In this document: positions 11,251 to 23,205 of the stretch, one piece after another | How the letters are laid out: each line of letters starts with the position of its first letter | Numbering within the stretch: position 1 is the stretch's first letter | Assembly (NCBI GenBank): GCA_963169105.1 | Contig: OY720642.1 | Coordinates: 80,020,716-80,084,715 of the forward strand | Direction: 5' to 3' | From: Ceriagrion tenellum | Lineage: Eukaryota; Arthropoda; Insecta; Odonata; Coenagrionidae | Length of the DNA stretch: 64,000 nt | Made by a program: the position numbers and the translations under genes | The notes under the pieces: generated by a model | The model's input: the letters and a program-made list of their open reading frames with translations, nothing else | Databases searched by the model: none | What the model was told of the DNA's origin: nothing

Positions 11251-13555
11251 TTTACGATATTAATCAAAATTTTGCCCGAGAAATGTTGGCGATACGTAAA
11301 TAATCATTACTGGAGTGTGGCCAAGATGGCCAAGTGCAAACACCACTGGATCAAATACATCTATAGACTATGAGGGCACATTGAAGGATATAAGAATCAA
11401 TAAGCTGCAAGTACAATAAAATTAACTATTTACTAAAAGTCCCGTTTGTTAGCCGATCTCTTAACTCCCAAAACCTTCGGTATGTCTCCTTAAGATTAAA
11501 CTATCATGAACTAATTGATATAAGGTATGTATTTTCATGTTTTGCATTTTTAGTTCTTTTCTTGGTCAATGTCAATTTTATATGAATCAGATAAAAAGAA
11601 AGAAATTGTTATCTCAAGGTAATCACAAAGCTTTTGACTCCAAATTTCCGATAATTTTCCGAAGCGTCTACGTTGTTGCTAATATTGGTTGATGATATCA
11701 TGATCTCGGAATTTTTTGCATCTTGTACCTCTTTTCTTTAACCCCATATGCATTTTCATACTATTTGTAATTGTTTTTAATATATGAGTACTATCTTATA
11801 TCTGCTGTTTTTGGAATGCATAAAAGACAACTAGCGCAAAACATAGCATAATTTTCATAACTCTACATTAGCCCCTTAAATTAAGGATCTTTCGAGTGCA
11901 GCCGGGTTTTTAAAAATAAATTATCGTCCAAATATCCTACTTCTTTACATAATGAATCGGTCAATACTCCAAATTCCAAATTCAAATGTTAAAAATTATT
12001 TTTAAAATCATTTAAAAATTTATTTCGCCGTTTACTAAGTTTCTCATCGAAAGTAGACGTCCGAGGTATTATTGCAAATGGTCCAAATGCACTCGACCCA
12101 GTTTCTCCAATATGCATCCTTCTCGAATCTTCCAACGACGTAATAATAGAGTATTTGTTGCCAGGCACATCTTTAGTGGAATTTTGCCTTTCAGATGCGG
12201 CTTGATAGGAAAAAAATGTGATATATCTCCCAAGGACGTTAGATAAATCTTTAAAATTCAATTAAAGTACCAAAAGTAGCCATTTTATACGCTGACGTGT
12301 TCTCCAATGATTGCTAATTAACCCAATTTTCATTCAGTGAATAACTCGCACAACTGGATGGAGTCACTTAAAGTGGTTCATTTGGTAATCAGTTTGTCGA
12401 CTTTGATGTTGGAGTTTGTCCTTTCTCGTTTTAGGATTTTCAATCACGTAAATTGACTTTTGCTCGTGTAATATTCATCGTGATTATTTTTTTAGAACAC
12501 ACTCAGTAGAAATGGACTTTCATCCGTGATTAGCCAAATGCAGCTGATCAGGCCGTGCAATTTCCTCGGATAATGTACTTAAATTACGCTTTATCGTCTA
12601 GCATGACTCTCCCCTGGTAGCGTAAGGTAGCAATCATTGAAGTAGATGAAGTGGGCGCTATGGTGGCTAATGCTAAAAGCTGTAACTTGGGCGTGGAATG
12701 TCCATTATATTAGTTAACACCGAGTTTACTTTCGCACTAACGGGCTGGCGCGCCAATATTGCAAGTTTAGGGCAGCCTCGATTATGTACTATAAACAGCA
12801 GGCATTTCCTTCTTTAGTATGAATTCTCATAGCATGTATATTTTAATTTATTTAAATTAATTATAGTCCACACTGTCTTTTCGTTGAAAACTCTGGTAAA
12901 ATCGAGTAGAATCCATAGGACTAAGTAGCCAATTTATGTTTTATGAGTTACCTAAAGTTTCAAACAGATGGTGGATATTAATGCTTTAAATCCGCTAATT
13001 TGTCCATTCCGTCGTGTTATCCAGAGGAAAGTAAGGAAAGAGCAGGGATAGCTAATATTTTGGTTATTTCGGTTGTCAGACTACAATTTGATGATGTAAT
13101 TTCCTCTCCATCTATCTTATTGGAGTAGGCCAGCTATAAATTTCAAATATTTAAAGATGATGCTATATCTCTCCCATCAGGCATGTACACCAAATGATGG
13201 CAGTAGTACGCAGAGGCAAGTCTTTCTTGTGTCCGAAGGTGACCCAGAGATTGCTGGACCGCAGTCAAAAGAAACGAAGGAAAAGGCCTGAACGGATACA
13301 AGCGTGTTTAAGGCACCGACGGTAATCTTTATCTTATGTAATCGATGTTACCGTTTTTGTGTGTTTTGAACTAATTTAAGGTATTCATATTATTGATGGT
13401 TGAAGGCGTAACTTTGTGGAATATAGTCACACACAAGACGAAAAAATATCTTAGTATATTCCACATTGTAAATGCTTAATGCCGACCCAGATTTCGACTG
13501 CACAAAAATCATGACCAAGGTATATTTACAGCTTCAGAGAGTCAATATATAGGTG
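11251..13555. other. AT-rich spacer
   Basis: No gene, RNA or repeat structure was recognised in about 2.3 kb. The minus-strand frame 11989-12261 (90 codons) has no recognisable family similarity. Confidence 0.4.
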
Positions 13556-13572
13556 TATTAAGTGACATGGAT

Positions 13573-13850
13573 GAACAGGAATGGTGTATTTAGGTTAAAG
13601 TGCACCACCCCCAATGTGTTGGTAGAAGTGGTCGAGCCATCAATATTAGGGCTCGGGAGCACAAAACTTGCTGATTGAAGGGAGATTTTTTCATCTTCGT
13701 TTGATAAACACTTTATTGAGGAGGACCACGAAAGTGATTTTGGGTCTGAAGTGCTCCATATTTATAGAAAAGGGGCCAAATTGGACTTCTTTGAACAATT
13801 TGAACTTTGTGAATGCTGCTACCAACAAAAATGTCAAACTTCTTAATGAA
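13573..13850 (+). pseudogene. GIY-YIG endonuclease relic of a Penelope-like element
   Basis: The translation gives GVFRLKCTTPN in one frame. After a 1-2 base shift near 13612 it continues VGRSGRAINIRAREHKTC, which is the GIY...YIG core with the conserved Arg and Glu-His pair (R..EH). A stop follows. Further on, in another frame, come HFIEEDHESDFGSEVLHIYR and KGAKLDFFEQFELCE, which match the segment that follows the nuclease core in PLE proteins. GIY-YIG endonucleases nick target DNA for retrotransposition. The frameshift and stops show it is dead. Confidence 0.7.
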
Positions 13851-14018
13851 TGTGTTTTCCTTCCTGTTCCCCTCTATTATCTATACTATTCCATTCTCCT
13901 CCCTCCCCCTCCCATTGACCGTACCTGTCCGTGACGCATGTCTCCGACGTCGACTAACAACCTTCACTTCTCCCACCACCCAAGTCTCTTCTCTATATAT
14001 TGACTTGCTTAAGCTGTA

Positions 14019-14054
14019 CCTTGATAATGATTGCTATGAAGTCGTAACCTAGTC
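14019..14054 (+). ncRNA. Decayed hammerhead-like motif
   Basis: CTTGATAA (CUGANGA with an extra T and a G-to-A change), a stem candidate GATTGC/GAAGTC, then GTAAC in place of GAAAC, then CTA loop and GTC. The layout is that of the minimal stem-III hammerhead in PLE terminal repeats, but core bases are changed, so it should be inactive. Its position 3' of a GIY-YIG relic supports the reading. Confidence 0.4.
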
Positions 14055-14060
14055 GGCAAT

Positions 14061-14621
14061 AAACATTTAAAGAGTGTAATATACTAGTACATTTGGTCGT
14101 CTTGTCTCAGGTATTTCAATAGGAAAATTTAGTCACTTAACGTGAATTGATTTATACAGGAAATGCTTCCCGAACTTTTATACCACACGTGTTCAAAAAT
14201 ACTTAACATATGGTTTTTACTACAACTATGTAAATATATTATCGCGCTCATCATGATTTTTCTTTAAATGCTCCTGTCGAAAAATAACTTTTTTTCTATT
14301 CTCCGTAAGTGAATGGTTAGACTGCGGAAAATCAGACGGAGTTATAGCTACAGTATTCGCTGCAGTATGATAGGAGGAGTCGACGGGCTATGTCGCCTTC
14401 CCCGCACTCAACGGCGTTTAAATCTGTGGGACCGGTTGTCGAGCGGCGCCGTCCAGTTTAGCAACGGGGCAATTCGATTGAAATTATTAACATTAATAAA
14501 TAATAACATTTTTACAAAAAATGGATCATAGAAAATTTTCAAACAAAGTTTTACCGTGGCTTTAATTTTTTGTCTCTGTGCAAATTGTAGGACTAAATAA
14601 TGCTTAAACATTTTCGTTCAT
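14061..14621. other. Spacer
   Basis: Nothing recognised. A short GC-richer patch at 14320-14470 is open on both strands without similarity. Confidence 0.4.
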
Positions 14622-14961
14622 TAACAACAAAATTGCGCTATGAAAATTTTCAATTGCCAATTTTGTATCTTTATCAATTCTCGCAACATTTGGTGGAAAG
14701 TCAATACTGTAGATCACGTAGTTATCCCTTGGCTGAGTTACCATTTTCATGAGTTGACAAAACTGCTAAATTTAGTGTGCAAGGTTTCGATTATTGCATT
14801 AATGTGTCTTCATTTTTGGTTTTATCATTCAATAAAAAATATTGCTGAAATTGCAATAAAATTATCTTTAAAAATGTGTATAAAGCATTGCACTAACATT
14901 TATTTGATCCAAGATATAAATTTTCAAAGTACAGTGGCACATCATTTTGACCCCGACAGTG
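14622..14961 (+). mobile_element. Single arm of a palindromic (foldback-like) element
   Basis: This is about 340 bases that match, in order, the right arm of the palindrome at 58161-58872. Shared blocks include CGCAACATTTGGTGGAAAG, TTGACAAAACTGCTAAATTT, AAATTATCTTTAAA and the end CATTTTGACCCCGACAGTG. The opposite arm expected at lower coordinates is not present, so this copy is half an element or an unpaired relative. The plus-strand frame 14640-14978 runs through it, but its translation has no recognisable family and is probably not a gene. Confidence 0.65.
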
Positions 14962-16784
14962 AAGAAGTAAGCGAATAAGTTGTCCACTCTTAGCAGCACG
15001 GAAAAAATTAATATTCGAGAGAGTAATTCCATAGTTCTGAGCACTATTTCATCCTCTTTTGACTTCTGCTTCCCCGACTATCTGCTGTCAACCACTGAAT
15101 GTGTAAGCGACATTTACTAGAGAGTAGAATTAGTGTTAGTAGGAAGTGGGTTAAAAAGGGATACTGGGAAGTATCGCGAGAAAGATTGGGGAACACAATT
15201 AGTAAAAAAAAAAAATTGCCTCCCACGCCCTAAGGGAAAACTTATTGATCGTTGGAGAAACAGGAAAAGGCCTTGAGCATTCTAGGTAAATACTGAGGAT
15301 TATTTCCTCCCAACTTACCTATCAGGTCAAGTCCTCCGTATCTGCCGACTTTTCGATGAACTATTATTCTTCTGGGGGGCCTCATCAAAAGAAGAACATA
15401 ATCACTGTATATGGTTTCCCCACAGGAATTCCGGGATCCCGGTAGAATTTAAGTCGATTAAAATTTTCCTGAAAATTCTCGGATCCCGAGAAATCCCGGT
15501 ATCCTCCTCTTTGAATTTAATTTTGGTTATTTTGCATTCGGCTGAAAATTATTTTTGAGACAAAACTCGGAACGGTTTTCTTCTCTTGAGTGTATTAAAT
15601 ATACTTGTACCCTCGTCAATAGAATCAGAAAAGACATTTTTAGTCGTAGGGCTTCTCTTGAGTAGAATGAGAATATAAATGAATGATATATTTATTGACC
15701 ATTAATTTTTTGATCGTTCGACAAAAGTTGTAAAATATTTCTGTGTGAATTTATTGATATTGTTTATTTCAAGGCCATTGTTTTCCTTGAAATTTTCAAG
15801 TAACTATTTCAAATGTTTTCATTCAGTTAATTACATCAAAGTGTTCTTGTTCTTTACTGAGCAGAGGGCCATTTTATACTCAATATTTTGATAAATCAAA
15901 GAGAGAATATGCAATAACTTTCTTCTTATCTATTTATAAATATTTGTAGTCACTCTAAGAGAGAATTTTGAACAGCCTCGTTTTTTACGTGTTCCAGCTC
16001 TTTGTATATCCAGGAGACTATTGCAGTATGATAAGTCGACCATTGGATTAAAAAAGAATGTATAAATTTAATTAGAACGGAAGGATGAATCAGAAAGACT
16101 ATGCATTAGCGAAACCAACAGGATGTCGTAATGTTGTGGTCATTTGCTGTCTTGCGTTAAAAGAAATACTTTCCATTCTTTTTTCTCTCAACTTCATTTG
16201 ATCTCCCTCCATCGCTCGGCCTTGTTATTTTACCGTCTCCGGGATTCCCAGCTCTTATTAAAAGTCCCCCCCCATCTTACCCTTGAAACCTGAAAAGAAA
16301 CTTTGTTCATGGTGAATTAATGGGGACGGAGAATTTTCTCAGCGAATGTATCTGCCGACCGTAAGTTTGGGGATTAATTTATTCGATAATGAACTTTGAG
16401 GAGGTTTTTAAAAGGCTGAATACTCTGAGACGTCTGTTCGCTCTCTCTCTCTCTCTTAAAGGGTGTTTTCCTCCTTTTTCCTTCGTTTTCTTAGTCCTCA
16501 TTTCACCTCCTGAGCGCATCTGTTTAATGAAATTTCCCCGCCTCTGCTTGAGTTAAATTGAATGAGGGATCCAAATTTTTCCTAGAATGCCAGCGTAAGA
16601 GAGCGATCCCTTCATACATTTGTGAATGTATTTCAATAGATGGTGTATATGAAAAAAGATTAAATCCAAGGCAATTTTCTCACCACTCCATAAAATTCTC
16701 ATCAAGTTGATAACCCCAGTGTCGAAATAGTATTGAGATGAGCTTATCTCACGTCAAGGAGGACTGCTATTATTCTTAGGAGAT
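14962..16784. other. Spacer with nested BamHI-like palindromes and a CT microsatellite
   Basis: No gene recognised. At 15430-15500, CGGGATCCCG and CTCGGATCCCGAG palindromes lie close together with a nearby CCCGGTATCC. A CT dinucleotide run lies at 16441-16456. Confidence 0.45.
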
Positions 16785-17290
16785 AATTTATCTGATCGAT
16801 AAAGCCGGAGAGACATTTACATCTATGAAGCCTCTTTTACTGGGAGTGATCTCTGCCAGTTATTACAGTTGTGCATCCTTCAACGTTGTCACTGTACAGC
16901 GGAGAGACCTGAACTCAGACATACGGAAGATAAGATTCAAGTCTTTAAGAAGTGGCTCCACATAGGCATTTTAAGGAGTTTTTGGGTGGATCGTATGCAA
17001 ATGTCCTTCAAAGGATGAGTGGTCAACCTGAACCGATGCGGCCCCTTGAAGAAAGGGAATTACAATTCTGGTGCATATGAAGAGACACGAAGATATACAT
17101 AGACTTCTTCAATTAGCTGTCAAAGGGGAAGGAAGACAAGGCTCTGGTGGAAAAAAAAATTCCTAGCTTGCATATATAAGAATGAGCTATGAATCAACAT
17201 CGGTAGAACTATTTCGAAACTGCATCGAGAATTTTATTCATCGCCATGACGATAACTGACGTCCGGATCGGATAAGGAAGAAAAAGAATG
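16785..17290 (+). pseudogene. RTE-like LINE RT C-terminal remnant
   Basis: The plus strand carries the C-terminal part of an RTE-type non-LTR protein in broken frames. SGET.TQTYGR corresponds to the usual GSETWTL block. MKRHEDIHRLLQLAVKGEG corresponds to the LGHIMRH...LLQLIVEGK block. GRQGSGGKKNS and a short YIRM...VELFRNC tail match the end of the domain. RT motifs A to C are missing. It is a different family from the ATG-tailed copies at 49-58 kb. Stops and shifts make it non-functional. Confidence 0.6.
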
Positions 17291-20200
17291 CTAAAATAGC
17301 CATGGGATCCAAATAAAACATTTAACCCTACATTTAACAACCCCTAATAACAATCCCTACATTTAACAACCAGTCAAATTCACGAAATGAATACGCTGCT
17401 AATATCAGTCACTGACAAAAATGTCACTTGCATATTAAATACACACACATAGGCATTAAATATTAATTTTTCTCTCTCTTTCTTGCCATTTATCCCGTGC
17501 AATCTCAAGGTTAATCTGCCATAAGTCCACGAGAGAGAAATTTGAGAAGGAAAATAATTTTAATGATTGACTTTAATATGTACAAAATTCTTGTCTTCGC
17601 TCGTAATCTGACCAAATTTCTCGTCCTTTCCCTCGTTTTTGTAATGGTGAATCCTTAGTATAATTGCTGATTGGTGTGGATTCATGTGTGAGAAGATTGG
17701 GCGTTTCGAAATCGAGAAGGTGAGCTCCATTCCCCAAAACCTATTCTGGACGCTAGGACGAAACATGGGATTCATTAGAGCAGAATACGGACCGTGGAAT
17801 ATCTCTTTTTCAACGACTCATTACTTTTATTAGGGACCAAATGGATACGAGAGGATGAAAAGTGATTTCATTTTAGTATGAGCGGAAATTTTGGAGCAAT
17901 TCGAGACGTAGAGTGGATCTACCAATGGTAACCACGTTTAAAAACATCCAGATGAGTATTAGTATCATGCATGTGCATATACATTTTGATGGCTGTTATT
18001 AACCAAATTTCAACAGTAAATAGATAAAACACTAAAAAGACACTAAATGTTATGAAGGTCTTTGACATGTATACAAGGATTTTAAAGATGCTCTAATTTG
18101 AATAAATTGAATTAACGATCGTTAGTTAATTGTTTCTTGAAGGAAAATGATATATTAAAATACGTCCAGCTACTTTATTTAATTTATTAGCTTTATAGAA
18201 GGGCAAAAGGCTAATTATTTAAAAATGATTCGGGGCTGTAACCAATGTGATGTATTGTACGAGACAAAATGAATATATTTATCAGTTTCTGTACTTTTTA
18301 TTTAATTAATTTTGAAAATAATAATTAAATAAGTAGTAATTAAGAACATTTACGTACATTTTCCTTGTTAGGCAAGGCCGTGTTTATTTTTGTAGCAAAA
18401 ATATGAGCCCACTTAGATGCATTAAAAAATTAATTTCGTTTTCTTTTGCCTCATTGGTAAATGCCTTACCTATATTTCATCTGTATTAACAAGTGCGTTT
18501 ATCTAAACGAGCTTATTACGCACATAATGTTTATATGCAATGAATTCTATTTTGCATAGAAAATAGATAGTTATTTTGAAGCCTACGTCATTGAAGTGTT
18601 TAGTTGGCCAACTCCACAAATGACATGGTTGAATGAATGATGGATATAATTTGAGGGAACTTTCAGCAAAAATCTGAGTTACCTCCTGCGCCTAGTAAAA
18701 GATGGTAGCATGGTCGGTAGCTATTTTCTGAGCATTACTAATGATGTTTTATTGTCCCAAAAGTTTTCCGTCCCTTAAATAGCTGTGCCAGAACTGTAGT
18801 AACGCCGAAATTTATGGTGCCGCAGTGGTGCATTGCTCAACGAGGAATGTAGATAATTTTCTGGGATGAGTCACGGAACCGCTAGTATTTGCAATTACCT
18901 GCTGTGTTAATTGGACGCAGTCAGGTGAAAATTCAACGTTCGGGGTAATTTCTCCAAATTTATCACTCAAACCGCAGACAAAGGGGAAAAAATAGAACTC
19001 GCATATGGATGTACCTTTCCACCTAGAAACTTCTTTGTTTTCCTTTTGCTGAACAGGCTGTTCAATTTAAATTTCAATGCAGAAAAAGAGTGAAGAATTT
19101 ATTTCGCGAAAATGAAATTCAAAATATAGTGACATTTCAAGGTATCCATTGATAGCAATCTTTTTCGGCAATTTTTTTCATTCATCGAAATTAATAATGC
19201 TCCGTTGATACTGTTTCCGTAAGCGATAAATGTTGGGAACACCAGAACTAGCCCAGGTTAAATTATTAAATATTCAGCTGAAATTGAACAAAGATTCGGA
19301 ATACTAAAAAGAAAATTCCTCCTCTTCTGGGGAGGAGAAGGAATGACTAGTACGGCTGAAAACCTCGGCGCATCATCGAAGGATCAGGGTTCGAGTACGG
19401 GTTAAGGCGAATGATTTTTTTGTCCGTGGAATTTTACACATATTTCCTAAATGTCGTTTCCAGTGAACAAGCTATTAAGATAATCAGTTCTCTATAAAAA
19501 AATTGACTTGCCCCTGCACTATGACATTTTAATTAGTCCATTTCATATCCCCATTAGTCCAATTGTATTTTCATCCATAACTCTTAATAATTTCCAGAAT
19601 TAAATGTAGTTAATTTTTAAATTACCATTTTTCCACTAATTAATGAGATAAAAAGCTCTAGGAAAAAATATCTCAATGATGTTGTTTAATGTAACTTCCA
19701 AAAAGCACCGTAGTCATTTGAAATTCATATAGGATTTCGAATCAGCATTACAAATAGGATCAAGTTAATCGATGATTTTTGTGTACATCCCTGATGGGTA
19801 CTTGAACAAATGCCTAAAACCCAATTCAAAAATACAGTCTGGTGACTGATATTTTGGCATCATTTTCTTAAAAATGAAACCAAATAGGAGTATACTGAAT
19901 TTTTTGTGCGGTATTGTCTCGTACAATGCTGACCTTTGATATTTACTAGTGTGAGTAAAATTTAATGTGGCCTATTAAAACCAAAACTTCATTTACCGAT
20001 TGAGCTTACGTAGCCGCGTACTTATTAGAGGGTTACACTCGGATTTCATAACGATTATCTAAACATTGCAGTTTCCTTCCCGCTAAGAAATAAATTTTAA
20101 ATGTATCCAGTAGTTATTAAACTTAAATATTTTACGAGGAAAACTTTTAAAAGGAACCAATTACTTTATATCTGCTTCTTTAGAGTTAGTAAGATTTCAG

Positions 20201-21570
20201 CAGTAACCTTCAGTGTAATTTCGCCCCCAGGTCCTTTCAGTGGATTAGTAAGAATGGAAAAGAAGGACAGTGTTAATTCTTCTGTTTCATTTGAAGCTAT
20301 TTGAGTGCTTTCTTTAAATTATCTGAGTGTTTTTGGAGGTATTTTATGAGTGTCCGTCTCTGTTGCAGTGTATTACAGGAGATCTAATTTTATAAATCGT
20401 TTTTATGCTTCATTCTCACATTCATTACTTTGCCGACCGGCCGCCCCTACGATTAGTCACCAATGAATTTTGTCCGCGTTGCCCATACTTGGGCCGGCAG
20501 TGGTTCGTGACATCTCAAAATGACGATTGAGGCGCGCGAAGTAAATAATTGTATTTGGGAGTCATAGAGCGGTCAAAAAAATATGAACTTGACTTGTTCG
20601 GAAAGTGGATTTAAGGGGTTTGGGGAGGAGGTCATTGGGTCTGAGGGAAATGGCGCGTGGTAGAGGGGATGTGATTTAGGTCAGAGGTAAGAAAAGGAAT
20701 TTCAGGGGAGAGGAATACGGAAAGGCTGCTGGTGGAAGTGTGGACAGGGGAATATAGAGAGGAAATGCGGAATTTTTGCGGAGAAATAGATGCGGAGGTT
20801 TTATGCAAGGGTATTTTATGAAAAATAACTTATATGAAAGGGACTCGCTTAGGAAAACGCTTTCTATTTTTTCTACAGTCGCGCAAATATGCAAGGAAGA
20901 ATAAAGACATGAATGCAAAATTTTTGGAGCTGCAGAGTGCGTTCTCGTTGGCATTCGTCCAGGTGAGATACATCTCTTTAAACGGAGAACGAAAACGATG
21001 GAGGATATAAGGAGGTCGCGGGTTATCTCCTTCCCCCTCGAGACGTTAATGTGAAAAAAAGAATAGGATTAAATGCAAGACCTCCGCGGCAGTTTTGCTG
21101 TTGTGGGCAAGAATTCCGTGCCAAAAGAATGTTTTAAGCAAATTTCCGTAGACAGCTCCTTATTTAATCGCACCTCCACGTACCTTAAGACGATCCAGCT
21201 CATGATTTAAGTGGGCATTTATTTCTTTGATATGTTGCGCCTTTCTATGAGTGAGAGGTTCACCTAATCATCCAGAATTCCAATGACATGTATGTGGTTT
21301 TGTCTATGAAGGTTATGAAAGTCCTTATATAATGACTGAAGCATATTATTTTCAAATAAAAACCCTTTTAATATGCTATCCTTTTAATTTGTCGCCACTC
21401 TTCCGAGTGTTTGTATTTTTGCTTGGGCTAGTAAATTTTGTTCTGCGGGGAAAACTCGTATTTTCTCGAATACATCGTTGAAATAATTTCTCACTGATCT
21501 GAGAATTATTCGTAAAATTTAGGAATAAATTGCCCGTGACATCTATGTTTCGTTGGGTAATTTATTGTAT
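17291..21570. other. Long AT-rich spacer
   Basis: About 4.3 kb with no coding feature recognised. It contains a tRNA-like SINE head at 19335-19412 and a strongly purine-rich plus strand at 20600-20960. The minus-strand frame 20676-20954 is the pyrimidine-rich complement of that tract and looks like a compositional artefact. Confidence 0.4.
19335..19412 (+). repeat. tRNA-like SINE head, partial
   Basis: GGTTCGAGTAC at 19388-19398 matches the RNA polymerase III B box (GGTTCGANNCC) at all but one position. It is followed by GGGTTAAGGCGA, as in tRNA-derived SINEs. The A-box side is poorly conserved and no cloverleaf can be completed, so it is a SINE head or tRNA relic, not a tRNA gene. Confidence 0.4.
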
Positions 21571-21578
21571 AATAACCA

Positions 21579-22217
21579 CAGACGGGAAATAGTTATAAAC
21601 GTCATTGTCATAGGATTTTATCATGAAAATAGCCGGTTTTTACCAAAAAGTCATGAAATGAAACTTTCCAGGATAAACGTCATAAAATGGTAGTAATCAC
21701 CTCAGGCTTAACTACTATGACCCGGATTTTATCACATCAGGTACATTGATCATTTTTACATCCGTACAGAAATCCAGGTGCTTAGGTGTACGCGGGAAAA
21801 CGAGAGGGATGGGACGGGATTTGGAGTGTGGTGCTGTGGGTAGGAGCCAGAGAGGGAGGGGTGGGGGCGAAAAGGACAGCGTTAGGCTGGGTAGGGATTT
21901 TCGGCGTTGATGGGTCTCCGGGCAGGGGGGGGTGTAGCGATTGAGGAGAAAGAAGGGAAGGGTTAGTAGAGAATCTGAGTGAATGTACATCTGTATTTAT
22001 TAAGTATTGTATACTATCTTTTGAACCACTTACCCTATAGTAACTATTCGGATCATAATATTAGTTTGAATTTTACAGTAAAATATACGTCATACTTTTA
22101 GCTAAAGCGTCATGAAATGACCGAATTTCAAAAAGTAGACGTCATGAAAGGGAAATTAAAGTCATAGAACTAAGGTCATGAAATGGAAAAATAAAAGTCA
22201 AAAACGTTCCGACTCTG
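21579..22217. mobile_element. hAT-like non-autonomous element, copy A
   Basis: This element is closely similar to 52349-53210 over most of its length. It begins CAGACGGGAAATAG and ends GACTCTG, a degenerate form of the CAGAGAC/GTCTCTG ends of the other copy. The flanks (ATAATAAC before CACAGAC, GTTATAAC after) agree at 6 of 8 positions, compatible with a worn 8-bp target duplication. Both subterminal regions carry many same-direction copies of a GTCATGAAA or GTCATAAAA motif. The middle is G-rich and non-coding. Relative to copy B it lacks two segments of about 65 and 145 bases. Confidence 0.65.
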
Positions 22218-22929
22218 GTTATAACAGATTAAACTTTCACTCATCCAAACACCATCGGTTCTCTTCTTCAATCGATGAATAAGTGGAAATGCATTGAGCT
22301 ATCTTCGTCTGTTTGTTGTTCGTCTGTAGTTTGTCCCCAATTTTTATGTTCCGAATACTGAAATGGAAGTTGTTAGTAATCGCATATAGACAAGTTTTTG
22401 TTTTAACCTTAAAATGTGGTATAATATTGTAAAATGAGATTTTGTGGCTCTATTGGAGGGCCCTTTTTTCCAATGTGTATTGTAACTGAGAGTATTTTCC
22501 GAAGTGGCTAGAAATGAGGCCAGCTATGCTCTCTTTCGAGACTCTCCGCCAGACTTGGTACTCCATTTTTATTGGGATTGGTTGAAAGCTTTCATTTTCT
22601 GAATTTCAATTTGAATGTATGGGAGTGTGGAAATGTACGTTCTGCATTTACTTTCAATCAAGGGAATGCTTTTGATGCTTCGGACTGAATCCAATGACTA
22701 CGGATGAGACGTGCCCCTAAAGAAAAATGCAAATTTTTGTCTAATGCGAAATGGCTATAGTTTTGATTATGTGCTTTTGACGATATTGCAATATGATCTT
22801 TGAGAATGGCATTGAAAGGTTTTCATTACTCTCGGATGAGGTAATGATCGTGAAAATAGAATCTCCCGCAAGAATCATGATAAAATATTTCCAGTAGGCC
22901 TTGCTCTAGGTTTTAAAGCTTATTTTTTC
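22218..22929. other. Spacer
   Basis: Nothing recognised between the hAT-like element and the SINE. Confidence 0.4.
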
Positions 22930-23205
22930 CTGTCGAACGGCCAGGGTTCAAATCCCCGCAGCGGAGGATGTTTTGCAGAGAAAACCCGATTCCTACTTGA
23001 AGTGCAGTACACCGTCTGTCGGATGAGTGGTCGGTCGGTAACCGCGGTCGTAAACCGTGGTCCCCCCCTGGCGCCTTTCGTTAGGAGCAGGCTAATGCCG
23101 ACGCCGGGTTTCTATCCACCCTTCCTCCCTTACTTGTCCCCTTGTCCCTTGTGGCGTAAATGACCTTAGCTGTCGGTCGCCTCTCCAAATATCCTATCCT
23201 TATTC
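22930..23205 (+). repeat. tRNA-derived SINE, copy 1
   Basis: GGTTCAAATCC (22945-22955) is a good polymerase III B box. The body that follows (GCGGAGGATGTTTTGCAGAG, CCGTCTGTCGGATGAG, GCGCCTTTCGTTAGGAGCAGG, TCTATCCACCCTTCCTCCC, GGTCGCCTCTCCAAATATCC) is shared with 37041-37306 on the opposite strand and in part with 38195-38400. The A-box side is altered in this copy. SINEs of this type use LINE machinery in trans. Confidence 0.7.

Larger units (their letters stand above)
13556..14060 (+). mobile_element. Penelope-like element 3' remnant
   Basis: A GIY-YIG endonuclease relic (13573-13850) is followed by a 3' region that contains a decayed hammerhead-like motif at 14019-14054 just before AATAAA (14058). 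This order, GIY-YIG gene then ribozyme-like terminal repeat, is the arrangement expected for a PLE. The RT domain is absent, so the copy is 5'-truncated. It is a different subfamily from the copy at 24993-25878. Confidence 0.65.

Noticed and set aside
16441..16456. Microsatellite as a possible functional element
   Set aside because: An ordinary short CT run with no feature next to it.
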